A stretch of 20,247 nt of DNA from Rodentolepis nana (GCA_900617975.1 UZAE01000636.1:1-20247), one strand, 5' to 3'. Numbered from the stretch's first letter, positions 10,501 through 20,205 are shown. Translations and numbers: made by a program. Notes: generated by a model not told the origin, from the letters alone.

Positions 10501-13362
10501 ACCTGACCATAAAGACCTCCTCGCATTCATGCACCAATCACAAGCTACGACACGAATGGGACCAATGAAGGTGACCGAGGAACAGCCAATGACACAGGCG
10601 TCAGCCTACGAAGAGTATAAGATCCGGGTGACCGCAAAATATGCAAGAAGCCTGCATTTGGGTGTTTACCAACGTTCGCCCTGTTTTCCTGATCACTATC
10701 CCTCCCTGCCCGTATAAAAAAATCAGCAACATTAAACCATCTCTTTCCATCCATGCACCACTTATTGAAGAAAGCTGCAATAATCCCAAATGCACTAATA
10801 GACCGAATCCTATTGCGTCTTACAATATCTACGAGAACAGGAACTACGAATATAAGAACTTCTGAGTATTTTAATGTTTGAACAGTTAAGTTTTAAATTG
10901 CAAAAAAGAAAAATATTAGATCATAGAATGTGAAGGGCAGTAGGATCACCAACTGGTTAAAACTAGTTAGTGCAAACTGAATGGTAGAAAGTGATTTTAA
11001 ATTCACAGAGACCTTGTGACCATTTAGCTGCTTTCACCTTATAAATTAAGGCTTTAGACGTCACGATTGTGTACCTTTTAAAGTATCATTTGTGTGTAGA
11101 GTTAGTCATATCTATAGGCAACCCTTTGTCAAGGATGCACAATTTGTCATGAAGCAGCCCACGGATTAACAGAAACGAAGGTTCGTCAAATCAGATCTCG
11201 TAAACTGCAAAACATATTGATTAAAAGTACCTGATAGTGAAATTGACGTGTTAGAATATAATGGTTAATATTATCACTTCAACATGGTTTGGTGATTTCA
11301 CCCAAAAAGAGGTCATAAAAGAGTTTAACAAGTGGGTTGGTAGTATTCTGATAACTTTAACAGAAAAAATACATTATGCTAATTTTGTATACATTTTGAA
11401 AGCGACGCAATCTAATTTCTGAGCCTCCCACTAGACAAAATTTGATCAATAACAGCTGAATAAGAAACCAAAACCGGAATGTGCAGCATGCAACTTGTAC
11501 AAAGAAGCAGCATCTTCGAGTCTCCCTGATGAGAAATTCCCATTCGGGAACTCCTCTTTGGCTCAATTTTAACACCTATAGCAACCGCTGCTGACACAAA
11601 CTCGCATAATTACAAAATTCCCAACGACAAAATAATAAACCCCATGAAAATATTATGAGCCTGAATCAAACGACGACTTACGAAATTCACTTGGAAGCCG
11701 ATCAATGAAAGAAATCCAAATTCACGTTAATAAATCATTATATTAGTGTTAATCACAGCACTTTCGGTTAGTACACAAATGTACTAAAACTCACGGCTCG
11801 AATTGTTCCGAGGGTCGTTAGGGGCTAGAAACAAGTAATAAGATGACTATTGATTGTCTAATCTGCGAACAAAACCATGCAAATCAACTGAAAGTAAATA
11901 GTGTGCAAGTGTGTGTAATAACTAATTTCAGATCCATAATCCTGTAGTTTTATTTGGAATTCAAGGCGAAACATTCCTTCCATTGTTAAGACATTTTCAA
12001 GGTTTAAAATGACCATCTATATGCTGCCTTGGAGGAAGACATGGGCAATACTATTTATAAATCAAGAGACAGGTTAAATATTTGTTCCAAAATGGGATTG
12101 AATGTAAACGGAACGATATGATTGGCAAATTTTTTAAGGGAAATACAAATCTTTAGGTGCTTAGACAATTAGAACCATTTGATAACCAAAACTAAGGAGA
12201 CATGACGTAGAATAATTTTAAAGCAACCGAAATTTCTCATTGTGGCATAATTATGAAAACACGAAGATTAATTAGAAACAGTTATCATTTCAAAATTGCA
12301 TACTCCCACACATTTAGAAGAAAGCGAACCAGAATTATTCACCCACATCAATAAAAATATTTTATGCATTTTGTCAGCAAAAACCTTTAATGACAAAAAA
12401 CACGGATTCCGATGAGTAAGTAAGTTAGCTTTTTACCTTATAATAAACGGGATAGTAAAATAAATAGACCCTTAAACAACACTATTGATTTCAGAGCTAA
12501 GAGGAAATTCTTCATTTCCAGTCAGGCGATTCAAAAGATAAAGGAAAACTTTCACTCAAAGAAAGTAACACCAATTAGGAAGTAATTGAAGAGCAATAAA
12601 TAAAAAGTAAATTTTTTGGTCATTAAGTAAAATTATGAGGAAGAAAGTGTACTGACTTAAATCTAAAATAGAGTAATAATAAAACTAAATTTTGAAATAA
12701 TTTGTCTTATCAACTTACGACCAAATGTTCCGGGGAGGGGCGGTGGACCGGAATTAGGTTGAAGGGGAGGATAAGGTCCGTAAGAATCATATGGCCCAGC
12801 AGAGACCGCGGAAACATTTTGAGAAACGATTTGTGGTTGACTGGAACCAACGTTGTCAAACAACTAAGAAACAATAAGTGACTCAAGGATCGAAATTCAT
12901 CGCTTACCAATTTGTTAAAGCATTCCAACCATGCCCTAAAAATAATGGAATACTATATAGGCCGTCATTACAATACTACATATAAGCATAAAATAAAGTT
13001 CATTACCCCATTTCAGTCTTGTTAATACATCTGAAAAATGTAACAGCCGTATCAGGATTAGATTCGTGCGGAATACCAAAGCTTCGATCAACGTCGGACT
13101 CGGTAAAAGATTGTGGTTTACGTGGAACTTGATTCAGAACTGCACCGAAGGCTAGAAACGCAGTAACGGCCTTTCGAAGAAGGGACAGTAATAAATAACC
13201 TCAAATTACTTTTATGTCGATGCTGCGAATAGGATATGGAGAATCAGCTGAATCTTGCCACTGAAAATCTCCATTGCTATTTAACTTAGCGTAAATTGGG
13301 CGAAACGATTTATTTTCTTCAGACCATATTTCAATATAGCCTTCTTTAACGACTGAAGTCAT
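4532..13362 (-). CDS. PH-like domain, Pro/Gly-rich protein with glycine-rich hydrophobic C-terminus (six exons, 347 aa)
   Basis: Exons on the minus strand: 13362-13210, 13170-13007, 12935-12908, 12863-12719, 10234-9884, 4734-4532. All junctions are GT-AG and every phase matches, giving 1,044 nt and 347 residues. Residues 1-115 look like a pleckstrin-homology fold: EGYIEIW near the start, FRPIYAKL, FGIPHE, TFFRC and a closing helix AWLECFNKL. Residues 116-255 are rich in Pro, Gly, Tyr and Gln (YPP, MQP and PGG units). A lysine cluster (266-277, KPKKKKWKK) precedes a small-residue hydrophobic stretch (278-299, AALGLAAGAATGWMAG) and a Gly/Trp/Ser tail ending WSS. A role at a membrane, through phosphoinositide or protein binding plus a membrane-inserting tail, is inference. 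The long Gly/Pro parts resemble plant and animal GPRP-type proteins only in composition. Introns are 39, 71, 44, 2,484 and 5,149 nt, growing strongly towards the 3' end. The start is the first ATG in frame, with an excellent phase-0 donor after codon 51. The domain call is moderate; the gene model is strong. Confidence 0.8.
7711..7866 (+). repeat. Small hairpin/tRNA-like degenerate repeat
   Basis: Two related half-units are visible. Each contains GAGGA, then CTGATG, then TCGAATCC. The first half folds: TGGAG (7711-7715) with CTCCA (7768-7772), GTGGCA (7722-7727) with TGCCAC (7761-7766), GGA (7731-7733) with TCC (7758-7760). The second half has CTCGCT/AGCGAG (7804-7809/7861-7866) enclosing GTGAC/GTCAC (7837-7841/7854-7858). 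TGGCATGAGG and ACTCGAATCC resemble tRNA A and B boxes, but the spacing of about 29 nt is short. It is probably a remnant of a tRNA-derived SINE; a functional RNA cannot be claimed. Confidence 0.35.
8839..8922 (+). repeat. Pyrimidine tract followed by GAY/GAR trinucleotide microsatellite
   Basis: A TTC/TTT-rich tract (8,839-8,861) is followed by about 17 GAT/GAC/GAA/GAG-type triplets (8,871-8,922). In one frame the repeat would read as an Asp/Glu run. It lies inside intron 5 of the minus-strand gene, and no exon structure supports translation, so it is called a simple repeat. Confidence 0.6.
10235..12718 (-). other. Intron 4 of the PH-like gene (2.5 kb)
   Basis: The donor is GTAAGT (12,713-12,718 on the minus strand) and the acceptor is ATTATAG next to 10,234; the junction codon is C|TT (Leu164). 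It contains the CCAAT/TATA patch at 10,533-10,719 and short unrecognised frames around 11,357-11,597. Otherwise nothing was recognised. Confidence 0.75.
10533..10719 (+). promoter_or_regulatory. Promoter-like CCAAT/TATA cluster inside intron 4
   Basis: Three CCAAT motifs lie at 10533, 10562 and 10586, a TGACACAGGCGTCA near-palindrome at about 10,590-10,603, TATAAG at 10616 and TATAAAA at 10713. The patch is clearly less AT-rich than the rest of the intron. It could be a solo LTR or other mobile-element promoter, or an internal promoter. No matching transcript start or ORF could be tied to it, so the call is tentative. Confidence 0.3.
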
Positions 13363-14426
13363 TGGTCAAATTAGCTTATTGACCTAATATTAATACTAAT
13401 AACAAAAATGAAGGCAGCCTTCAATTATAGCGCGGCAAATATACCAATTACTTCACGGAAATTCAAGGACGTAATTGAGAGAAAGTCGTTGTTTCATGAA
13501 GTAAATATTCAACATATTAAATATTAGATTTTATTTATAATACTATTTGAAGCTGGTATAAGGCGAAAGCATTTATACAGATTATAATTATGTAGCTTTA
13601 AAAAATCGTCATATATTTAAAGTCTAATAGACTTGATACCTGTGATATAATTTTTACCAATTGAAACCGACTAACTATGCCATATTGATCTTATTTGGAG
13701 TCATATCTTATCCTGCCAGTACTTTATACTTTATTGTTGCTGGTCCTTCTTGCAAGATATATCAGTAATTAACACTATAACCAATTCGAATTTAATGAGT
13801 CCAGCTATCTTCAAGTGGGTACCTTAAAACCGGAGGTATAAATATGTCCTTTATCATCTTAAGGCATTATGTAAAGTGAAGGTTAGTTGAGCATCGAATT
13901 CTCTCCAGGAAGATCAATTTTATCATCGTTAAATAAATACCATATTTAGAAGTTATTTTAATAATTTAAATAGGATCAGTACGAAAAAAATATATTGCGA
14001 ACATATTGATAAATCTTTATAGTCAATGTTAGTTTTATAATGTAGTTATGCTGCACAAACACCTCTCGCTCGTATAGCAATTCCTGACTCATTCACTAGA
14101 ATTATCGATACTTTCAAGAACATTATTTTTTGAAAGTAAAGCTCAATAGTTCTGTGTCCATCTTTCACATGGTAGTTAAGAAGTGCAGTAGCTGGATGCA
14201 TTTAATTCTTTTTCAAATGGATAATTTTGGGAATGACGTTCAAAGTGGATGAATGATCAATAAACAAAGATTACATTGAGGAAAACCTTTTGGACTATTC
14301 GTAATAGTGTGTATTTCTTGCCCTCTATTCGACTTTAAATATTATTCTTAAGGGATTAATGAATAGCAGACGTGCTACAGTGAAACCATTGTAGACATTT
14401 TCTATTACCCATGTTAAGACTCTCTG
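13363..14426. other. Intergenic AT-rich sequence; holds the promoter of the PH-like gene
   Basis: This is the sequence upstream of the ATG at 13,362 (minus strand). No convincing TATA or initiator was found close to the start codon and no ORF was supported. The 3' UTR of the candidate secreted-protein gene would also fall here, but no AATAAA was found within about 150 nt of its possible stop. Confidence 0.5.
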
Positions 14427-14476
14427 TTACTCAGTTTCTTTAGACTTTTCAACGTCTTCTATATCGAAGGGAAGTT
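14427..14476 (-). CDS. Candidate last coding exon of a small secreted-protein gene
   Basis: A strong acceptor on the minus strand (TTTTCGTCTTGTTTCATTCAG) opens an exon that, entered with one base carried over, reads LPFDIEDVEKSKETE and stops. Entered in phase 0 it would read only NFPSI before a stop. The first exon 600 bp upstream ends in phase 0, so at least one further exon of length 3n+1 would be needed to reach the longer frame. I could not find a complete chain, so the link between the two exons is unproven. Confidence 0.35.
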
Positions 14477-15074
14477 CTGAATGAAACAAGACGAAAATAT
14501 AATTTAAGATGAATAGCTTAATTATTTTTAAGCATGTAGCTTAAAGGACGTTGACTTAGAAGCTCAAACCTGCTCATTGGATAGTGTGCCATTACACAAC
14601 CGAAACAAGTTGTTAAGCGATTTCAATAATACAGATATCATAAATGACTATCTAGTGATTTCCACATTAACAAAGCAAAAAATTTGTAGTGAGTGTTTCA
14701 TCGGATGTGAAAAATTTCACTAGCTCGGTTAGTGTGTCTGCTTAATATTATTCGGCTTTGACTAAATTGACTTTGAAATTTATACCCGATTAATAAATAT
14801 GCATTCTAAAATAGATCTTGAAGAATACTCACATTATTTATGTCCACAGTTTGTTTAAATTGCCCTTATACAATATTCTTTCAGAAAACAATTAATATTA
14901 TACTTATTGTTGATATTCGTCAAATTGATCGGAAAAAAATATTTTATCTTGTAGTCTCATAATACGCTAATTTATCTAACCTTAGATCAAATATCTTAAT
15001 AGATAGGGTAATGGGGTAGTTCACTGAACAAAGTACTTATGATAAAGCATATGAAATATATTTCATATACTTAC

Positions 15075-15173
15075 ATCATGTATCGTGGCTTTAGAAATCA
15101 GTCCATCTGTATGAAAGACATGCATAAAGGAGAGAACAATAAGAACAATGCTTTTTCGTCGAGTGTTTACCAT
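15075..15173 (-). CDS. Signal-peptide first exon of a candidate secreted protein (33 codons)
   Basis: ATG at 15,173 opens 33 codons ending exactly at a consensus donor (GAT|GTAAGTATA, phase 0). The peptide begins MVNTRRKSIVLIVLSFMHVF: a basic n-region (RRK) and a hydrophobic core, followed by polar HTDGLISKATIHD. This is a good secretory signal with likely cleavage near residues 20-24. A small first exon holding only a signal peptide is typical of flatworm secreted-protein genes, including schistosome micro-exon genes. Only the first-exon resemblance is seen here. A TATATAA lies 12-18 nt upstream of the ATG, too close for an ordinary TATA-driven start. The gene sits 876 bp from the start of the divergent RhoGAP gene. 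Confidence 0.55.
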
Positions 15174-16048
15174 TAGCTCATCCGTTATATAGTATGGATT
15201 GATATTTATCCAGTGACGTAATAGCCACCACCCACTACTTAGATCTGATTAGCCAAAAGGATATCAAAATGAGGGAAATTCATCTTCCAATTCCGAATTC
15301 TTTTCCATAACGTACTAAAAGACTCCCTTTTAATAAGCGTGTCAGATAAATGATTATTGGGTTTTATTTCGCAACTTGAAAGATTTTGAAATATAAGTTA
15401 ACAGCGTTTCAATGACAAAAGGTAATGATATATGTTCATGCATCATTAGGAAATTTCAAATAACACACCTAAAATGAAGTAAAATTAAACCAGTTATGTC
15501 ATTTTTATTCAAGGGAAGAATTTTCCACTTAGCTCCCAATTTTGAAAGAAATTTGTGATAGGGTATTGTTTCCGAAATGAAAAGATCGTTTAATGGAAGA
15601 CGGATTAATTAATTTCCCTAAATCTTAATGCGTTTAACCCCGAGACTGTTTATCTGCGTTCTCAAATAAGTTGTTGAACATGTAATGCTTAAGCGATGAA
15701 AGGTAGATTGGAAAAAAATTACTAAAAAAATATTAAATAGATGATCATCCATCCTTTCCACGACTGCATGAAGATACAACTTCAAAAGACAATCAGAAAT
15801 TGTTTAGTATTAAACATAAAAACAGCCTTACAGCTCAGAATTCGTCTAATGTAATATATTCGCATCTAGTTTCTATCTAAATAGTAAACTAGATTCAATT
15901 TAGTCAAAAATCGATACGTTTAACTATTAGCAAATCATATAATTTAAACGCACGTCGAATTAATTTGCATTGATTTCCAAATTCATCGTCAGATTTTTCT
16001 CGTCATACGCGGATAAAAGATAAAAATTTTATTTTAAAGGGCTCTAAA
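15174..16048. other. Divergent intergenic region between the signal-peptide exon and the RhoGAP gene
   Basis: About 0.9 kb of AT-rich sequence separates two divergent start codons. GGATAAAAGATAAAAA at about 16,011-16,026 is the only TATA-like match ahead of the ATG at 16,049. No ORF, repeat or RNA gene was recognised. Confidence 0.45.
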
Positions 16049-18741
16049 ATGGCTTCTATAAAATGCACAAATTTTTGCCTGCCATCTGTTAAAGCCCCTT
16101 ATAAACAGTATTTTAAACCATGCATTCGTCCAAATTGGTCAGATAAACCAGGATTTTGGACTCCATGTGTTGTTACAGAAGTAAAATTTTAATTCGTCAT
16201 CTCTATTTCCGTTAAGACTTGTTTTTCTATCATGGCGAGATCAATCTATTCCTCCCCAAAAACCCTGCATGAAGAAAGGGCCACGATTGAAGATCCGTGT
16301 GGCAAACGTTCTAAAGACAGAGACCTTTGTCCAGGAATTAAAGTATATCTAGAACCATGGAAAGAACAGAAAGGAATTGAAGAAGGCAAGAAATCTTTTT
16401 ATCTACTGAAATAAATTACGTAGAAAATGATTTATTCTATTTTTCAACTAGCGGTTGAACGGTACATAGTATGCCCTTGCAAAGACGAACTGTTGGATGC
16501 GATTGATGATAAACCTGAGAGAGCGTTGGCATTTTTATTGGCTTATTTTAAAAGAAGAGGTCCGTTTGTAACGTGGCTTTATCGGGGCAGAGAATTCGGA
16601 AGTGCAATTGGAAGGTAGGATTTGAATTTTCAGGAGTATTTTCAAAGTGTGTGATGAAAGCTTTCTAGTAATTTTACTATTTTTACGTAGCTTGGCAAAA
16701 AAGTCATTTGAGTAAAAGGATTAGTTCAGGTATGCGTGAGCAAAGATCCCATTTCTATTAAAAATTATGGAATTTGGAACCTTAAATTATTCACCGAGAA
16801 TCGTAATTTATGTATTCTTCGTATATATGAAACTTCAAGAGGTGAATATTTAAATTTTCTCTGTGCTATTTTAATGCGATTGATTTAAAAATAACGTAAT
16901 AACTAGGTAATGCGGAGACAAGAAACCGATCGTGTTTTCCGAGGTGTTCAGAGAGATGTTGGTCACATTATCTTATCACCAGGCTATGAAGCTGCAATTT
17001 AACCATAGAAAAAATGACAAATCGTTATAAGGCTCCCAAAATTTAACGGCATTGCTGATTGGCCTACATGCTCTCCTTTAGATATCTTTCCAAGGCATTT
17101 ATTTCACGTTTGCATACACTCCCAGAAGTTGATTTGTGTGCAGCTTTTGCAATTGGCCGTTACTTGAGCAACCTCTCTCGCATTGCCACCGACTATAAAC
17201 TTATCAATTTTCGTAAAAATCTGGCCACTGTCTGGGGCCCAATTTATATGAGTGTCGAACCGGCACCAGATACTTCACCTCCCGTTAGAATGACAGAATG
17301 CGAGAAACATGCTGCTGCCATTGAAGTAAGTTACCATTATAAAAAATGTCATTCCTCCTGGACATTTTCTTTATGTTTACTAAGTATATCATTAATTTGA
17401 TTTTATTTTTTTGCAGGTTACACCCTTATATATATAAGGAAATTTCATTTCTAAAATTTAAAGTCGCTTTTTCCTCATCTATTCTTAGACTAATTTGATA
17501 TTTAATTGAAAATAATTGCCATTGTCGCAGACGCTATGTTATTTTTGCACTATTTTGCCATTTTTAGCATTCATATGTATGCAGGATGCAGATTTGTCAA
17601 ATTTGTTGCTTTATCAATTTTAAATTGTCATTGTATCCCACCTTAAAGTAAACCTTTAACTTTTGGTAGTGATCAATTCATACTAAGATGTAACATTCCG
17701 TAAGGTTCCTCTGAACTTGATTGCTGTTATTAGAATAACAGTATACAAAGATTTATAGTCTATGTCAATAACAACCTGATAATTTCAGAGAGAGTGCGTA
17801 TTCACAAAAATTGTTCCATATTTGTAAAGCATAGGTTACAACTGTGAGGAGGCCGATATGTAACGCATAGAGTCCTAATTCCCTGTATTACTAACTTTGG
17901 CAAATGCACAGACACGGTTATGTGGATAATAGTATCCGAGTGTCAAAATGCACATCACTTGGCTTTAAAGACGTATGGATGGTAACAATCAGCTCTAAAG
18001 CTTTATTTTCGTGAACTACAATAGACGAAAGTATTTGAAAAGTCATAGTTACAGTAATTTAACTTTCATCCAATCTATTTTTCTAGCTAATTTGGTAGCT
18101 GTCTAATCCTTCCACTTTAAAGTACAGTCGCTCTGCCTATTTTTATGATTTGGAATGACAAAATGACCTAGACACTCAAGACTGGCTATTATGATTAAGC
18201 CGTCAATTAGCGAATATCAGCTTAGAAGTGCAGTTGGCGCACCTCGTAATCTGACTCTTCTTATGTCGATTTTACTTTCAAAATCTTTCCATCAAGAGCA
18301 AATGAAGTATTACATCCGCGGAAACCGACGCAGCAGACATTTTATAAATCGAAATTTAAATAAAAAGCTAGATATTTTAATAACCACAATAAAGTGGATT
18401 TTCATTTTTTATTTCAGATTTTTGCCAAGGTGTTGGAGGCAGTCCCTTGGGAATCAACAAAGGATACCAAAAATGTGCCCCTTCAAGCACAGTATATGGC
18501 ATATATGGATACTGTGTACGACACGACTAGTAGACTACGTGATGGGTGTCTCATGAAAATTTTAAATAAACAAACAAGTTGTAAAGGATCCCTTGAAGAC
18601 AAACTTCGCCAAGAAGCTATGTTAGAATGCATGAAACCCGAAAACCAGGTACGGAAGGAAGGGAAGAGAGAAATTGTCAAATGTTGTACGCAATTAGTTC
18701 CATCAGATAAAACTAAACTTTCATGTCAAAGACCTTGTTAG
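16049..18741 (+). CDS. RhoGAP-domain protein with an RIIa-like dimerisation/docking segment (eight exons, 406 aa)
   Basis: Exons: 16049-16180, 16217-16385, 16452-16614, 16691-16711, 16741-16802, 16918-17023, 17082-17325, 18418-18741. Total 1,221 nt, all phases consistent, stop TAG at 18739-18741. Residues 102-136 resemble the PKA regulatory-subunit docking domain (VERYIV...DELLDAI, KPERALAFLLAYFKRR). Residues 137 to about 315 follow the RhoGAP plan: WLYRG with candidate arginine finger R145; IWNLKLF with the conserved Lys K177; KPIVFSEVFREML where PEPLIPFxxF is usual; LPEVD; and KNLATVWGP with catalytic-loop Asn N264. RhoGAPs speed GTP hydrolysis by Rho, Rac and Cdc42. The LRELPEP Arg is replaced by Glu (E181). 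The N-terminus (1-101) and the Cys-containing, charged C-terminus (about 316-406, ending CQRPC) are not recognised. Intron 2 is GC-AG, intron 4 is only 29 nt and exon 4 is 21 nt; these need cDNA support. Domain call good, exact splicing moderate. Confidence 0.7.
16386..16451 (+). other. Intron 2 of the RhoGAP gene, apparent GC-AG intron (66 nt)
   Basis: The flanking ORFs are in the same frame but separated by TAA (16412) and TAG (16421), so the segment must be removed. The acceptor TTTTTCAACTAG is clear. The only donor with the right phase and a good context is GAAG|GCAAGA, which matches the AG|GCAAG consensus of GC-AG introns. It joins IEE to A-VERYIV. Confidence 0.55.
16691..16711 (+). other. 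21-nt micro-exon of the RhoGAP gene
   Basis: It is bounded by TTTTTACGTAG and GA|GTAAAAGG and encodes LAKKSF plus split codons on both sides (phase 2 to 2). It places S-LAKKSF-D between the arginine-finger loop and the KDPISIKNYGIW helix, giving the loop about the usual RhoGAP length. It could be skipped without frameshift. Confidence 0.5.
17326..18417 (+). other. Intron 7 of the RhoGAP gene (1.1 kb)
   Basis: Donor GAA|GTAAGTTA and acceptor TTTTTATTTCAG|ATT, phase 0 on both sides, joining AAAIE to IFAKVLEAV within the last RhoGAP helix. It is by far the longest intron of this gene. A frame open at 18,191-18,417 inside it has no independent support. Confidence 0.7.
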
Positions 18742-18761
18742 GGCAAGGCGAACGCAAATGA

Positions 18762-18767
18762 AATAAA
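18762..18767 (+). promoter_or_regulatory. Polyadenylation signal of the RhoGAP gene
   Basis: AATAAA lies 21 nt after the TAG stop. A second, at about 18,784, is followed by an A-rich run. Either would give a very short 3' UTR, which fits a compact gene. Confidence 0.6.
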
Positions 18768-19873
18768 ATGCCAACAAAGAGCAAAATAAAAAAAATCGGA
18801 ATATTTATTTTCCAACTTGAAAGCTGAATTTAAAAAAAAAATAAAAAGGAGGAATTGGGCTGGTTCTTTGTTAGGAGTTGAAGTTCGTAGGTGAATTTTT
18901 AACTGTTCTGAACATTTTCGATCCCCACAATCAACAGTAAAGTGAATGGGACCCCAATTTGGAAAGCGGCCATTTTGACGAGAAAACCTCGCCTTAGATC
19001 GAGAAGAAATTTCACTAAATGCGGATATGAAGAGAGTAGAGAGAGAGGTATAATGTTTTATTAAGGCGAAAAAAGAATAGCTCTAAGACTGAAATTTAAA
19101 ACACAAACGTTAGATAAAGGCGGCAAATATCCTTCTGGGCGTTGTTTGATTCACATGAAAAGTTATGAAAAACTGGTAACTGTAGAACGTAAGTGAAGAA
19201 TGAAGTCAATACAGGTACTTCTCTTTGAAAATCTAGGCAAAACAATGGAATCATATTTATTTCAAATGATTTATTGAGATTCAAAGGTCCTTCTCGATTC
19301 ACCTTAGTACCTCATGCATGACCGCGAGATGATACACATGAATCAAAATTTCATGATTAATCATTGATTAATTTACCTGGAATACATGATGTGATTATCG
19401 TAGACAAAGAGTCGTCAAGGAACACAAAGATTGAATCATAAAAATCAAGCATTAAAACATATGCGGAATATAGAAAGAACTACATTTCTAGACTACATTT
19501 CTATTACACTGCAATTGTTGACAATATTCCACTTTAAAAATTTGTCGAATTTACTCTCACTTTCCTATGGAAAAATTATAATCTGTGCATGATTGGGGTT
19601 AATAATAGCGCTTCCGTTATCGTTAGTTGGCGGTTATACTTAGACAGGATTAGTCTTGATAATAAAGACTTGCAATAGTTATATGCTGACTATACTTTCG
19701 TTCCTGTGGGGCTCATATGGGGTTGAAGTGGAAGATTCGCAAGCAAGTCCTGGCTATACCTTAATAATATTCACTACTAAAATAAACTCAACAGTATGGA
19801 GGAAAAAGAACATATGAATTGGCTAGCATTTGTTGCAAATATGACCACTGTCAGAACACGATCAACTTCGAAT
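18768..19873. other. Intergenic AT-rich sequence, nothing recognised
   Basis: It contains poly(A) tracts just after the RhoGAP gene, a short GA-rich patch near 19,030-19,050 and a near-palindrome around TGATTAATCATTGATTAAT (about 19,350). No gene, RNA or mobile element could be supported before the copy 4 element. Confidence 0.5.
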
Positions 19874-20178
19874 GAATATTTATATCAAATGGCAGGCGTT
19901 GTGATAGTTATTATTAGCCCTTTAGTTGACTTCAGACTTCACAGAGGGGAAGGAACATCAAAGTGAAAAAGTCGAGTTGGTTGGGGGAACAGAAGAGTTT
20001 CACAGATGTAAAAGATACAGACACAAAGGTAGAAAAAGGTGATGTGAGTACGGTGGAAGTAGTCGAATGTGACATACAGTAAGGTGATGGTAGTTTGAAG
20101 TCAGAAGTCAACTGCCGAATAATAGAACTTTTTGCCGTATGAGTTTACGTTACCCAGGGTACACCACGTGGAGGTAAC
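19874..20178 (-). mobile_element. Short non-LTR (SINE-like) element, near full length (copy 4)
   Basis: On the minus strand it runs from GTTACCTCCACGTGGTGTACCCTGGGT, slightly truncated at the head, through the AGTTCTATTATTCGGCAG arm and the pyrimidine-rich middle, to CTCTGTGAAGTCTGAAGTCAAC, GGGCTAATAATAACTATCAC and GCCTGCCATTTGATATAAATATTC. It is very similar to copy 2, so it is among the younger copies. It has no ORF. Confidence 0.75.
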
Positions 20179-20205
20179 TTTGAGTGAATATTAATCGTTG
20201 TTGGA

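Noticed and set aside
11357..11597. Overlapping minus-strand frames of 61-72 codons in intron 4
   Set aside because: Two frames are open over the same bases with no motif in either, which fits chance better than coding.
17059..17400. Single-exon 113-codon protein starting at 17,059
   Set aside because: It is exon 7 of the RhoGAP gene read into both flanking introns: the acceptor at 17,081 and the GTAAGT donor at 17,326 bound the true coding part.
18191..18556. 121-codon plus-strand frame
   Set aside because: It overlaps the last RhoGAP exon in another frame and spans its acceptor, so it is a shadow.
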